A stretch of DNA of 64,000 bases from Paenibacillus mendelii. GTDB taxonomy: Bacteria; Bacillota; Bacilli; Paenibacillales; Paenibacillaceae. A program made the position numbers and the translations under genes. Position 1 is the first letter of the stretch; each line of letters opens with the position of its first letter. The DNA is taken from assembly GCF_024498075.1 (NCBI RefSeq), contig NZ_JANHOF010000018.1, positions 1-64,000 of the forward strand, in the 5' to 3' direction. The notes under the pieces were generated by a model. It had not been told where the DNA came from, did not search any database, and was given only the letters and a program-made list of their open reading frames with translations. Of the stretch, positions 1 to 8,443 are shown in pieces.

Positions 1-1623
1 CACGCCGCCGGCGCGCCGCAGCCGCGGCCGCATGCGGGTGCCGCCGCTGCGGCTGCGAGCCTGGCGGCCGCTGAGCGACGTGTCGCGGCTGCGCTGCGGG
101 CGCTCGTGCGCGAGCCGGAGGCTGTGCTCGGCGCCCTGTCCGCTGCGCATGCGCGAAGCCGCCGCGGCGGATTAGCGGCAGGCTATGCCTACGGCGAAGT
201 CGCTGCAGCATCAGAAGTGGGGCCTGGTCGTTCTCTGCGGGAGGATCTGCTGGCAGCCGTCGATGCCCGGCTTGAAGCCTTGCGGGGAGATGAGAGAAGC
301 CGGGAACGGAAGCAGGAGCTTGGGAGCCGTTTGAACCGTCTGCAGAAGCAGAAGGAAGATGCAGAAGCAGCGCTTCATGAGGCGGTGCAAAGGGAGAAGG
401 CCATTAGCCAAGTCTGGCAGGAGTGGCTGCTGCAGCAAGGCTTGCCGGATTCGTTATCACCCGAAGCCGCTCTGGAAACCGTTGATTTGGCTGAGCAAGC
501 GCTGCATCGGCAGCAAGCACGCGAGAGAGTCGTCGCGAAAGCGGAAGCGATTGATGTGCGCCTAGAGGAGTTTCATGCAGCGGTAACCGCTATTGCGAAC
601 GAATTTAAGGTGGGTGGTACCGGCCGTCAAAGTGATTCCATAGTAACGATTAGACTGCTGCATGCGGAGTCGATAAAACAAATTGCCATCCAGGAAGAAG
701 CGGCTGCGCTTCAAGCGAAGTTGGCGGAGCAGGAACAGCGAATGAATGAACTGCTGCCGGAGATCGCCCGCTTAACGGCACAACGGGATGAATGGTTCCA
801 GGCGGCGAATGCGGAGAGCGAGCTTGCGTTTCTGGATGCGCTCACCTCCTCCGAGCGTCTGCGCGAGGTTGAGAACGAGCTATATAAGCTGCAGGCCGAA
901 CTGGAAGCGGGTATGTCGCAGAATCAATTGAAGCAGCTGATGCAGTGGTATACGGATGAGGGCTTGCAGCAATTGCTTGCCATGAAATCGGAGGCCGAGG
1001 ATCAACTGCGCGATGAAGAGCAGCTTGGCCGCCAGCGTCTTGAGAAGCTTGGACGGCACCGGCACGCACGGGATCAACTGATGCATGAGTCGGTTCGGCA
1101 GAAGCTGACCATGCAGCGCGAGTCTTCTTCGGCTGCCCTGGAGGAGCTGGTCTTCCGGTATGCGGTTCTATCCCATGGCTTGACGATGATCAATCGGACC
1201 AAGAGAGTCATGGAGGAACAACGCCAGCCGGCCGTTCTTCGCGATGCTTCGCGTTACATGTCCCTCTTATCGAATGGAAAATATAAACGGATCGCCGTTC
1301 CGGAGGGACTGGAGACGATCCGATTGGAAACGGCCGATAATCGCATCGTGGAAAGCGTATATTTGAGCAGAGGGACCGCGGAGCAGCTGTATCTTGCCAT
1401 GCGCTTCGCCTTGGCGGATGAAGCGGCGACGACCGTGGAGCTGCCGATGATTCTCGATGATTTGTTCGTCAACTTCGATGCGGCCCGCTTGGAAGCGGCT
1501 GCTGATCTGCTGAGAGAGATATCCGGCCGCAGACAGCTTGTGCTGCTGACTTGCCACGATCATGTGCGCGATTTATTGATGAGCAAGTTGCCGGGCGCAA
1601 AGCTTGTGGAGTTATCCGGCTAG
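1..1623 (+). CDS. SMC-like / YhaN-type AAA ATPase, C-terminal part
   Basis: The frame is open from the first base, so this is the 3' part of a longer gene; the GTG at 106 has no ribosome binding site and is not taken as the start. The first 35 codons are rich in Ala and Arg. A long heptad-like charged stretch (about 240-1200) looks like a coiled coil. The end carries an ABC-type signature (SRGTAEQLYLAMRFAL, near 1366) and a Walker B segment (LPMILDDLFVNFD, 1441-1479), followed by a switch-like LTCHDH. This order is that of SMC/Rad50-like ATPases; the end resembles B. subtilis YhaN, which works with the nuclease YhaM/YhaO. The partner gene would lie upstream, outside the window. It is cytoplasmic and probably acts on DNA. 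The family is fairly sure; the exact ortholog is not. Confidence 0.8.
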   Translation, partial: HAAGAPQPRPHAGAAAAAASLAAAERRVAAALRALVREPEAVLGALSAAHARSRRGGLAAGYAYGEVAAASEVGPGRSLREDLLAAVDARLEALRGDERSRERKQELGSRLNRLQKQKEDAEAALHEAVQREKAISQVWQEWLLQQGLPDSLSPEAALETVDLAEQALHRQQARERVVAKAEAIDVRLEEFHAAVTAIANEFKVGGTGRQSDSIVTIRLLHAESIKQIAIQEEAAALQAKLAEQEQRMNELLPEIARLTAQRDEWFQAANAESELAFLDALTSSERLREVENELYKLQAELEAGMSQNQLKQLMQWYTDEGLQQLLAMKSEAEDQLRDEEQLGRQRLEKLGRHRHARDQLMHESVRQKLTMQRESSSAALEELVFRYAVLSHGLTMINRTKRVMEEQRQPAVLRDASRYMSLLSNGKYKRIAVPEGLETIRLETADNRIVESVYLSRGTAEQLYLAMRFALADEAATTVELPMILDDLFVNFDAARLEAAADLLREISGRRQLVLLTCHDHVRDLLMSKLPGAKLVELSG

Positions 1624-1649
1624 GCGCGTTGTTCAGCTCCGGCTCTTGG

Positions 1650-2690
1650 TCAACTGCCCTGTGGAGAACGTATCCGAATGAGCAGAATGAGCCATCCGAG
1701 ACTGATCAAGCCGAACAATGGATAGAGCGTGGACAGCAGTGGACCGAAACCGATCTGGCTGGCCATATAGCAAATGAAGAGAATTGTTAACGTGAGTAGT
1801 GTACGGGATACCTTGATTCGTTCTTGGAGCTGAAGCGTCAAGCCGTATACATCCGCGACCAGGGTTGTGAAAATTTCGGCGAAGATGAGGAAGATATAAA
1901 TCCATTGGACGCCTTGTCCCAGCTCGCGGGCTATACCGCCCATCGGGATCGCAAATTGCTGAATGCCGGGCATATACACCGATAAGGCGATATGACCGGT
2001 AAGCAGCATAAAACCAATTCCGATCCCGCCGATCCATGCGCCGTAGATGATGGTCTTCCGGTCTTTCATCTCCGCTCCCAGCGGAACGAGCACGGCTTGA
2101 GACATGGATAGATTGAATGCGGCATAGAGGAATGGGGAAGCCCATGCGGCCCATGGTGAATGATCGCTCGAGAGCATCATCCACCGGTCGGCGCCCGGCG
2201 TTTGGATCGTATCGATAATGATGAGCACGGTGAATAGCAGCATGATCGGGACGACGATGGTATTGAGGGTCAGGATCGCCTTCATACCTTTGCGCAGAAG
2301 AAGGAAGCATGCGCATAACGTAATGAGAAGTCCGGATTGATAGGAAATATTCCAATGCTCATTGAAGATAGATCCGGCGCCGGCAAGCATGACCGCGGTG
2401 ACGCCAAGCAGGACGATCAGCATGAAATGGCTGACCCAGCTGCCTATACGGTCACCGAAGAGCACTTTGTTGACGGCTTCATATGATTTTGCCGAAACCT
2501 CGCTCGCAATAAGCATCATCTTGGCGCCCAGCCATATGAACATAGCGGTAGACAACAAGATCGTAAGGGCGCCCAAGTATCCGAATCTTGTGAAGAATTG
2601 CAATATTTCTTGGCCTGTCGCGAAGCCCGCTCCTACGATCGTTCCCATGTAAGTGAAGGCAATTTGCATCACTTTACCGGTTCTTTTCAT
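1650..2690 (-). CDS. ykvI: YkvI-type multi-pass membrane transporter-like protein
   Basis: A 346-residue, very hydrophobic protein with about ten predicted membrane segments. It starts with the family-typical segment FTYMGTIVGAGFATGQEIL (residues about 11-29), as in B. subtilis YkvI, whose substrate is unknown; the fold is of the APC/amino-acid-transporter kind. The ATG at 2688-2690 was chosen because the homologous part begins here; the frame stays open 63 codons further upstream but that part is not membrane-like and shows no family resemblance. An AAAGG-containing stretch lies about 13 bases upstream. It converges with the ATPase gene, with 26 bases between the stops. A function in solute or ion transport is inferred from the fold only. 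Confidence 0.8.
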   Translation of the reverse strand: MKRTGKVMQIAFTYMGTIVGAGFATGQEILQFFTRFGYLGALTILLSTAMFIWLGAKMMLIASEVSAKSYEAVNKVLFGDRIGSWVSHFMLIVLLGVTAVMLAGAGSIFNEHWNISYQSGLLITLCACFLLLRKGMKAILTLNTIVVPIMLLFTVLIIIDTIQTPGADRWMMLSSDHSPWAAWASPFLYAAFNLSMSQAVLVPLGAEMKDRKTIIYGAWIGGIGIGFMLLTGHIALSVYMPGIQQFAIPMGGIARELGQGVQWIYIFLIFAEIFTTLVADVYGLTLQLQERIKVSRTLLTLTILFICYMASQIGFGPLLSTLYPLFGLISLGWLILLIRIRSPQGS

Positions 2691-3102
2691 ATGACGTCTG
2701 CCTGCCTTTCGTTCCACCTTTGTTACTAAGGTATGTCCGAGAGTGGACAGGCATGACATATTTTGATGCAGGATGCAGTTAAATGGCACGTGGGTTGTAT
2801 AGTTTGATGAAGATCGTTTATTAAAGGGGTTTGGTTTCAGAGAGGGAGTAACGCAGGGAGGCGCCGAAGCTGTGTCCATAACCAGCTTCGGTGATCAAGG
2901 AACAGGGGGAGTCACGTTTAACTTGGTGCAGATCGGGCTCATGAATCTGCGCGATAGCTATCAGCCGGCAGGTCTCTTGCTTCCCTGCGCCGACTGATAG
3001 CTTCTCTGCCGTGATGGTATAGGAATCGGTTGAAGGGAATATACAAAGTACGGAACAGTTCCCACATTCCACCTTCTAGCCGTAGTACTGATCATGCCCG
3101 GA
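2691..3102. other. 412-base gap with two hairpins, no confident gene
   Basis: The gap lies between the ykvI-type gene and the lipoprotein gene, both on the minus strand. It holds two inverted repeats: a perfect 9-bp stem (2864-2872 with 2883-2891) and a longer imperfect one (2957-3001, GCTATCAG...CTGATAGC). An 83-codon minus-strand frame (2821-3072) starts with GTG but has no spaced ribosome binding site and resembles nothing I recognise, so it is not called. The hairpins could end the lipoprotein transcript, although neither has a clear U-run on the minus strand. Confidence 0.5.
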
Positions 3103-3822
3103 TTAACTGGCTTCATGAAAGAGCTTGATGGAGATAATCGTGCCGGTTTTAGGCTCCAGATCGATTTTGAGCAGCGCTTTAGCCGCTTTATAAGCGAGTA
3201 CGCTGGACGTATTGGTATCAGGCTTTCCTAGTGCTTTAACAGCAGCGTCTTTGTTATCGCCAATATGCAGTCCGTTCAGCTCGGCAGACGCTTCCGCTTT
3301 GTAAACTTCAACGAACTTGACTTTGTTGTCCGCACCAAAGCCGACCGCAAAACCGTCGTACTCTTTCACATGCAGCTTCTCGGTCTCGTCCTCTAAATCG
3401 TAGCTGTCACTTGGTTTACCGAGCTTCCGGTCAAGAGCCGTTTCATTATCGCCTAATGCGATACCGTGAAGCTTCGGTGCTTTGGGATCCCATTTCTTCT
3501 CTTCCTTGACGGGAACGACATCCGGCTTGTTGTCCTTCTTGCCGGCTGACGATTGGGTTACCGCATCGGGCTGATCGGTCTTGTCCTTGTCCGAGATGGC
3601 ATTGGCAACAGGAACGTCCCCTGAGTTCGATGCGCCATTGTATGTTTTTTGCGGGCTGTCGGGATTTGGTGACGGGTCAGGCTGTGACGGTCCATTAGCT
3701 TCAGCGCTCGTACCTGGTACGGGCGGGGGATCGTTCAGATCAGTCTGGCAGCCTGCAACAATAACGGATAGAAGGAGGACTGCAGACGTCTTGGCTGCAA
3801 TTCTTGATGAGTAGCGTAACAA
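3103..3822 (-). CDS. Lipoprotein with two tandem homologous domains, function unknown
   Basis: A 239-residue predicted lipoprotein. The TTG at 3820-3822 is preferred to the GTG at 3832-3834, because the AGGAGGT site overlaps the GTG but sits 10 bases before the TTG. From that start a short basic N-terminus and hydrophobic stretch lead to the lipobox VAGC with Cys25 as the lipidation residue. A Pro/Ser/Asp/Lys-rich linker (residues about 27-115) would reach away from the membrane. The C-terminal half holds two related units, one starting LHGIALGDNETALDRKLGKPS and one LNGLHIGDNKDAAVKALGKPD, so a small domain has been duplicated. The GD-x8-LGKP pattern resembles small fold repeats such as SmpA/OmlA-like domains, but that is only an impression. 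It probably sits on the outer face of the membrane. Confidence 0.75.
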   Translation of the reverse strand: MLRYSSRIAAKTSAVLLLSVIVAGCQTDLNDPPPVPGTSAEANGPSQPDPSPNPDSPQKTYNGASNSGDVPVANAISDKDKTDQPDAVTQSSAGKKDNKPDVVPVKEEKKWDPKAPKLHGIALGDNETALDRKLGKPSDSYDLEDETEKLHVKEYDGFAVGFGADNKVKFVEVYKAEASAELNGLHIGDNKDAAVKALGKPDTNTSSVLAYKAAKALLKIDLEPKTGTIISIKLFHEAS

Positions 3823-4012
3823 CGGCGATGACACCTCCTAATGGTAAGAAGTCAGATATTGCGAGTATTCTCTTCCCTATATAGACGCCTATCACTTGGA
3901 AAAAGTTGCATGATTCTGGTGTGAAGCCGCATCTTTTTCAGGATTCCGGTTGCGAAGCCCGCCTACCTTATGGTACGTTTTACGAAAAAGATTTTTTCTG
4001 GAGGGAACGCGG

Positions 4013-4582
4013 GTGGATATACTAAAAGAGCGCATATTACGCGAGGCTTCCGTAATTAATAGCGATGTTCTGAAGTTGGATGCACTTCTCAATCATCAGG
4101 TGGATCCAGTACTTACAATGGAAATGGGCAAAGAATTCGCACGCCGCTTCGCGGAACAATCCGTTACGAAGGTGATTACCGTCGAATCGTCTGGAATCCC
4201 GGTCGCATTCGCGACTGCACTGGCACTGGACGTGCCGCTTGTATTTGCAAGACGCAAGAAAACATTGATTGCCGATCCGGATGCACTGACAGAGAGGGTT
4301 CCTTCCTTTACGAAAGGGATTGTGACGGACATCATGGTTTCGAAGCAGTTTCTTAGTTCCGATGATAACGTGCTGTTCATCGACGATATTATTGCGAACG
4401 GGGACGCGGCGCGAGGCTTAATTAAAATTATTGAGCGATCCGGCGCGCAGCTGGCAGGACTGGGTATCGTTGTGGAAAAATCTTTTCAGGCCGGCGCACG
4501 CACCATCCGCGAGCAAGGAATTGTCGTGGAATCGCTGGTTAAAGTGGCCTCATTGGAGGATGGAATCATCCGTTTCGAATAG
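4013..4582 (+). CDS. xpt: Xanthine phosphoribosyltransferase
   Basis: A 189-residue cytoplasmic enzyme that converts xanthine and PRPP to XMP in purine salvage. It aligns along its length with B. subtilis Xpt as I recall it: LNHQVDPVLTMEMGKEF near the start, VESSGIPVAFA, the purine-side VFARRK, and the PRPP-binding loop VLFIDDIIANGDAARGL (residues about 120-136) with its two acidic residues. The GTG at 4013 is chosen for a GGAGGG site 8 bases upstream and because the family's N-terminus begins there. B. subtilis xpt is controlled by a guanine riboswitch and pairs with pbuX; neither a purine-riboswitch core nor pbuX is visible here, so the gene appears to stand alone under different control. 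Confidence 0.95.
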   Translation: MDILKERILREASVINSDVLKLDALLNHQVDPVLTMEMGKEFARRFAEQSVTKVITVESSGIPVAFATALALDVPLVFARRKKTLIADPDALTERVPSFTKGIVTDIMVSKQFLSSDDNVLFIDDIIANGDAARGLIKIIERSGAQLAGLGIVVEKSFQAGARTIREQGIVVESLVKVASLEDGIIRFE

Positions 4583-4636
4583 GGTGACGTATAAAGTTTC
4601 CACAATCAGTCCCTTTTCGGGGTAATCTTTTTGTCT

Positions 4637-4642
4637 TATAAT
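4637..4642 (+). promoter_or_regulatory. Candidate -10 box for the 4675 gene
   Basis: A perfect TATAAT lies 32 bases before the ATG at 4675. The matching -35 position (4614-4619, TTTTCG) is poor, so this may be an extended or activator-dependent promoter. The call rests on the -10 alone. Confidence 0.45.
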
Positions 4643-4674
4643 GTTCATAAGTGACCAAGGGGAGGCACAAGAAC

Positions 4675-4995
4675 ATGGGGAAATTTTCTGCTGATTATTT
4701 GCAATCCAAATTGTCCGACGCCAAAGTCCATTTCGAGCGTGCGCTCGACTGTAAACATACGGAATTCGATGATCTATATCCTTACATGATTGAGCACCCA
4801 CAATTTTTCTGGTATAAACGATACGTAGCTTGGTCAGAATTGTTAACGATCGTTAAACTTTGCGGGGAGCTTGAGGTTGATTGGCTTCAGATGTTTACGG
4901 AGAAGCAAGCTGAGTATATTACCAGCCGTGTCATGTCCTCGCGCGTGTTAGACGAGTGGTATGAGACGAATGATTCGAAGGAGCATGTCGGCTAA
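4675..4995 (+). CDS. Small conserved-looking protein, unknown
   Basis: A 106-residue soluble protein with no signal peptide or membrane segment. It is rich in aromatic residues (several Trp and Tyr, for example HPQFFWYKRYVAWSELL) and looks mostly helical, which suggests a folded small domain rather than a chance frame. The ATG at 4675 follows GGGGAGG with a 9-base spacer; an upstream in-frame GTG at 4651 lacks a site. It stands between xpt and the next small gene, with a good -10 box before it and a strong terminator after it, so it is likely monocistronic. I do not recognise the family and give no function. Confidence 0.7.
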   Translation: MGKFSADYLQSKLSDAKVHFERALDCKHTEFDDLYPYMIEHPQFFWYKRYVAWSELLTIVKLCGELEVDWLQMFTEKQAEYITSRVMSSRVLDEWYETNDSKEHVG

Positions 4996-5028
4996 TCCTT
5001 ATCATCGACTGCAGCTGAAGCTGGAATA

Positions 5029-5073
5029 AAGACCTCAATGAGTGCGATTAACGCGGCATTGAGGTCTTTTGTT
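5029..5073 (+). terminator. Rho-independent terminator after the 4675 gene
   Basis: A 12-bp stem (AAGACCTCAATG with CATTGAGGTCTT) around a 16-base loop is followed by TTTTGTT. It begins about 33 bases past the stop codon of the 106-residue gene. Confidence 0.9.
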
Positions 5074-5108
5074 ATTGGCTCAACGAAACGAGGAGGTCCT
5101 GCATAATC

Positions 5109-5339
5109 ATGATTACAGAGGAACAGCTTAATACATACAGACTGGAAGGGACCAAGCTAAGAGTCATACGGGATGCTCTTGAAATGAACGATGTCATTGG
5201 CATTGTCGTGGCATGGGATGAGGACAGCGTCGTGATTCGAAAGCACAATCGAAGGGTAGTGAAGTTAGGCAGGCAGTATATTTATGAGCTTGCCTCAGAG
5301 CCGCGTTCGGTTGCGACGGAAACCTCAGAAGGTGAATGA
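5109..5339 (+). CDS. Small protein, possible beta-barrel domain, unknown
   Basis: A 76-residue protein with a strong AGGAGG site 10 bases before the ATG. The central part (GTKLRVIRDALEMNDVIGIV, then AWDEDSVVIRKHNRRVVKL) alternates hydrophobic and charged residues like a small five-stranded Sm/SH3-type barrel, which is an inference from pattern only. The C-terminus is acidic and low in complexity. There is no signal peptide. It is flanked by a terminator upstream and followed after about 170 bases by the zinc-ribbon gene. No family is recognised. Confidence 0.7.
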   Translation: MITEEQLNTYRLEGTKLRVIRDALEMNDVIGIVVAWDEDSVVIRKHNRRVVKLGRQYIYELASEPRSVATETSEGE

Positions 5340-5507
5340 CGATGTCAATCGGATGTACGTGCCGTAAGAAATAAGCGCTAAAGTGAAACGAAATCGGCCG
5401 AAACTCGTATTGAATAATAACGCTGGCTTATGGTTCCTAAGCGCGAAGAGCATATATTCACTCTTATTGAAACCAATAAGCATATCCAATCAAGGAGGGA
5501 TTCGTTC

Positions 5508-5948
5508 ATGAAATGTCCGGTTTGCGAAGGAGTTCGGATGCGGGAAGTAGAAAAGGATGGCGTACTGATCGATGTATGTCCGGATTGCAAGGGAGTATGG
5601 CTGGATCGGGGCGAGCTGGATAAGCTCATGCAGGGGATGCGTCAGATGCAGGACGATTACGACCGGTTGGAGCAGCAGTATTACGAAGGAGGTACTCGTG
5701 GCGGGAACACCCAAGCGCCTTCGGTACCGCCAGCAGGGGGTTATGGACAAGCTCCTCAGGGGGGATACGCGCCACAGCAGCATTCCCAGCCACCACAAGG
5801 CAGCTACGGGCAACAGCCGAACTACAATGGCAATTACGGTCAACATGGGAATGCTCATCACGGCAACGGCAAATACGGTTACGACAAATATGGCAGACCG
5901 AAGAAGAAGAAGACCATGTTAGACGTATTTGGCGACCTCTTCGACTAA
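5508..5948 (+). CDS. TFIIB-type zinc-ribbon protein with Gly/Gln-rich tail
   Basis: A 146-residue soluble protein. The N-terminus holds one zinc ribbon with paired CPVC (residues 3-6) and CPDC (residues 26-29) motifs, followed by the family-typical KGVWLDRGELDKL, as in zf-TFIIB-domain proteins. Residues about 65-125 are a low-complexity Gly/Gln/Tyr/His/Pro stretch with repeated QQ, YG and GNYG units, then a basic patch (RPKKKK) and a closing LDVFGDLFD. The ATG at 5508 follows AAGGAGG with an 8-base spacer; the upstream frame is not used. The ribbon would bind zinc; the Gly/Gln/Tyr-rich tail is of the kind seen in flexible or self-associating regions. The cellular role is unknown. Confidence 0.85.
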   Translation: MKCPVCEGVRMREVEKDGVLIDVCPDCKGVWLDRGELDKLMQGMRQMQDDYDRLEQQYYEGGTRGGNTQAPSVPPAGGYGQAPQGGYAPQQHSQPPQGSYGQQPNYNGNYGQHGNAHHGNGKYGYDKYGRPKKKKTMLDVFGDLFD

Positions 5949-6015
5949 TTCGACCAGGTTAACTAAGCGTATGATTAGTAAATATATTTAAAATTTAAAA
6001 CCTCTGTTTTGTTTC

Positions 6016-6045
6016 TTGACTTTAGTAGCTATCAGATGTTAATAT
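6016..6045 (+). promoter_or_regulatory. Promoter of tRNA-Leu
   Basis: TTGACT (6016-6021) and TAATAT (6040-6045) are separated by 18 bases. This puts the transcription start about 50 bases before the mature tRNA. Confidence 0.75.
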
Positions 6046-6100
6046 GAAACACGTGATTGCGAAATGCACTAGCGATAACGCAATTCACTGCCAGCAAGAT

Positions 6101-6188
<88 letters not shown>

Positions 6189-6204
6189 ACTTATAAATTG
6201 AACG

Positions 6205-6245
6205 GCTCGTATATTCACCTTTACGGTGATATACGAGCTTTTTTT
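6205..6245 (+). terminator. Terminator of tRNA-Leu
   Basis: GCTCGTATATTCACC pairs with GGTGATATACGAGC around a short loop and is followed by seven T residues. It starts 17 bases after the tRNA. Confidence 0.95.
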
Positions 6246-6346
6246 GTATGCAGAAAATTACAAGTTGTACACCTTACTTCAGCCGAAAGCAGCTCCTATT
6301 CATGATTGGATTGTGGCAGCAATCACTCTCACATTATGTCCTGCAT

Positions 6347-6973
6347 TCATCGGCGTCCACGGAAGGTTCGGCGCAAGTCCTCAACCCACTGGTCCGGAAC
6401 TTCCCAAGGAATGAAGTGTCCACCACGTGCGTGAGCGGTGATGTTGACGTGGTTATACCAAGGCGCGCGATCGCTGTTGAGAAAGTTCTGTACACGATTG
6501 TCCGTTGTGATACCCGGCGGATTCTCGTAGCCCACGAAGGTTATACCTGTTGGCGCTTCAATGACAGGCGAGCGATTATGGGCGGGTGTCCATGGATAAC
6601 GGTTGGCGTTCGCATAGACGCGCATTGAGGTCTCGATGGCGTTGTTGACCCAGAAGATTGTCGCGTGTGTAAGGATGTCATCCTTCGAAAAGACGTTCTC
6701 GATGTTACCGTTATTGTCACTCCAACTGGCCCATCGTTCCAAGATCCATGCGAGCATTCCTACTGGCGAGTCGCTCAGTCCGTAGGCGAGTGTGCCGGGA
6801 TCAAGAACATGTACGGCGAGATGTGAGGCGAAACGACGATCAAAATTCATAATCTCCGTACGGATTCGCTCAGGGATGTTGTCGGGTATGGGGCGGCCTC
6901 CGGCGAGATCCCAAGCACGATCCCCGTTGAATAAGCTCAGTTTTGAGCTGACCCGATATGAATGGCATAGAGC
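6347..6973 (-). pseudogene. Epoxide hydrolase remnant (C-terminal half)
   Basis: The translated 3' part matches the C-terminal half of EHN-type alpha/beta-hydrolase epoxide hydrolases: TLAYGLSDSPVGMLAWILE, then WASWSD, APTGITFVGYENPPG and ARGGHFIPWEVPDQW, where the last His is the catalytic His position. Homologous sequence continues upstream past the ATG at 6850 (NGDRAWDLAGGRPIPDNIPE) until a TGA at 6974-6976, and the N-terminal EHN domain and the nucleophile elbow are missing. No ribosome binding site is placed before any start. It is therefore a truncated, probably dead copy. It lies directly downstream of tRNA-Leu, a common integration point, but no integrase or att repeat is visible. Confidence 0.7.
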
Positions 6974-7179
6974 TCATCATGATATTTGTGTCCCAACTGA
7001 CCGGTCACGAGAGCCCCTACATCGTTTATCGGTTAACCGGCGCAGTGAGCGTGTTCTCGCTGCCCATTTCGCAAAAAAGGAACAATACATGAACAAAAAG
7101 GGTTAAAGAGACTTGCCTGGATAGTTTGTTAAGATAGTACACGATTTACGAACAAAGCATATCAGGGAGGTTAATTAAT

Positions 7180-8241
7180 ATGACAACATCGCTGCGTATT
7201 GCCGTGATTGGCGCTGGCTCGATTTCATCTGTACATCTGCAAGCCTATGCGAATAATCCCGAAGCGAAGCTCGTCGCAGTATGCGACAAGAATGAAGCCC
7301 GTGCCCGGGAGAAAGCCGAGAGGTTCGGGGCTGCCCAAGTGTATACGGATTACAAGGAGCTGCTCGCAGATCCGAACATTGACGCGGTCAGCATCTGCAC
7401 GTGGAATAATACACATGCGGAGATCAGCATTGCTGCGCTCGATGCAGGTAAGCATGTGCTCTGCGAGAAACCGCTATGCAAGACTGTGGCCGAAGCGAAG
7501 CTTGTGGAGGAAGCCGTTAGACGGTCAGGTAAGGTTCTTCAGGTTGGCTTTGTTAGACGTTATGCGGACAATACTCAAATCCTTCGCAAGTTTATCGAGG
7601 CGGGTGAGCTTGGCGATATTTATTATGCCAAAGCCTCCTGTTTGCGGCGTTTGGGCAATCCTGGCGGGTGGTTCTCCGATATTGAGAAATCAGGAGGAGG
7701 ACCTCTTATCGATCTGGGGGTCCATGTCATTGATATTTGCTGGTATCTGATGGGCAAGCCGAAGGTGAAATCCGTTAGCGGGAACACCTATCGCAAGCTC
7801 GGAAACCGGGCGAATATTCAAAACTTAGCCTATTACCAAGCGGCGGATTACGATCCTACGCTAAACAATGTAGAGGATTTCTCCAATGCGCTCATCCGAT
7901 TCGAGAACGGTGCCTCTCTTGCCGTTGAAGTTAGCTTCACCCTGCATGCCCTCAAGGATGAAATCGGTGTGAAAATTTATGGTGACAAGGGCGGGGCAGA
8001 GATTGAGCCTGAGCTGCAGATCATAACTGAAAAATATGATACGATCCTCAATGTGACACCACAGGTGGATCAGCTCGGTTTCGATGTCGTGAAGGGTTTC
8101 AGCAATGAAATCGCGCATTTCGTCAGCAGCTGCCAAGGTAACACCGAGACGCTGAGTCCGGTTGAGGACGGTCTGGAGATGATGAAAATTCTTTGTGGGA
8201 TTTACGAATCAGCTGCCAAAGGGATGGAAGTGCAATTTTAG
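7180..8241 (+). CDS. Gfo/Idh/MocA-family NAD(P)-dependent sugar dehydrogenase
   Basis: A 353-residue cytoplasmic oxidoreductase. The N-terminal Rossmann fold begins IAVIGAGSISSVH (residues about 7-19), and the family's catalytic EKP motif is present (CEKPL, Lys97). The C-terminal beta-sheet domain contains GGGPLIDLGVHVIDICWYLMG, typical of members acting on cyclitols and sugars. The ATG at 7180 follows AGGGAGG with a 9-base spacer. It is probably transcribed alone because a good terminator follows, with a divergently functioning AraC gene next. The likely reaction is NAD(P)-linked oxidation or reduction of a sugar, sugar acid or inositol; the substrate cannot be read from the sequence. Confidence 0.88.
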   Translation: MTTSLRIAVIGAGSISSVHLQAYANNPEAKLVAVCDKNEARAREKAERFGAAQVYTDYKELLADPNIDAVSICTWNNTHAEISIAALDAGKHVLCEKPLCKTVAEAKLVEEAVRRSGKVLQVGFVRRYADNTQILRKFIEAGELGDIYYAKASCLRRLGNPGGWFSDIEKSGGGPLIDLGVHVIDICWYLMGKPKVKSVSGNTYRKLGNRANIQNLAYYQAADYDPTLNNVEDFSNALIRFENGASLAVEVSFTLHALKDEIGVKIYGDKGGAEIEPELQIITEKYDTILNVTPQVDQLGFDVVKGFSNEIAHFVSSCQGNTETLSPVEDGLEMMKILCGIYESAAKGMEVQF

Positions 8242-8276
8242 CGGATGTGAATCATTCGTTTGGTTAAAAGATAAGG

Positions 8277-8310
8277 AGACATACAAATGAACCGATTTGT
8301 ATGTCTTTTT
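8277..8310 (+). terminator. Terminator after the Gfo/Idh gene
   Basis: AGACATACAAAT pairs with ATTTGTATGTCT around a 6-base loop and is followed by TTTTTC, 36 bases past the stop. Confidence 0.92.
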
Positions 8311-8443
8311 CTTGCTTGGGCGGCTGGATGATTCGATTCGGAAGCGGTAATCGGCTATATTTTCTTAATGATTGTCACATAAGGTTCTCATCCGTATACT
8401 GTTGATTATGACTGAAGCTTACATTCCTTGGAGGACGGTAATC

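Noticed and set aside
1633-2355. 240-codon minus-strand frame overlapping the YkvI-type gene
   Set aside because: Same strand, different frame from a clear membrane-protein gene; Arg/His/Ser-rich and not protein-like.
2821-3072. 83-codon minus-strand frame downstream of the lipoprotein
   Set aside because: GTG start without a spaced ribosome binding site, no recognised family, and it spans two hairpins.
3841-4012. Purine riboswitch before xpt
   Set aside because: No purine-riboswitch core (such as the TTCTACC loop region) could be found in the leader.
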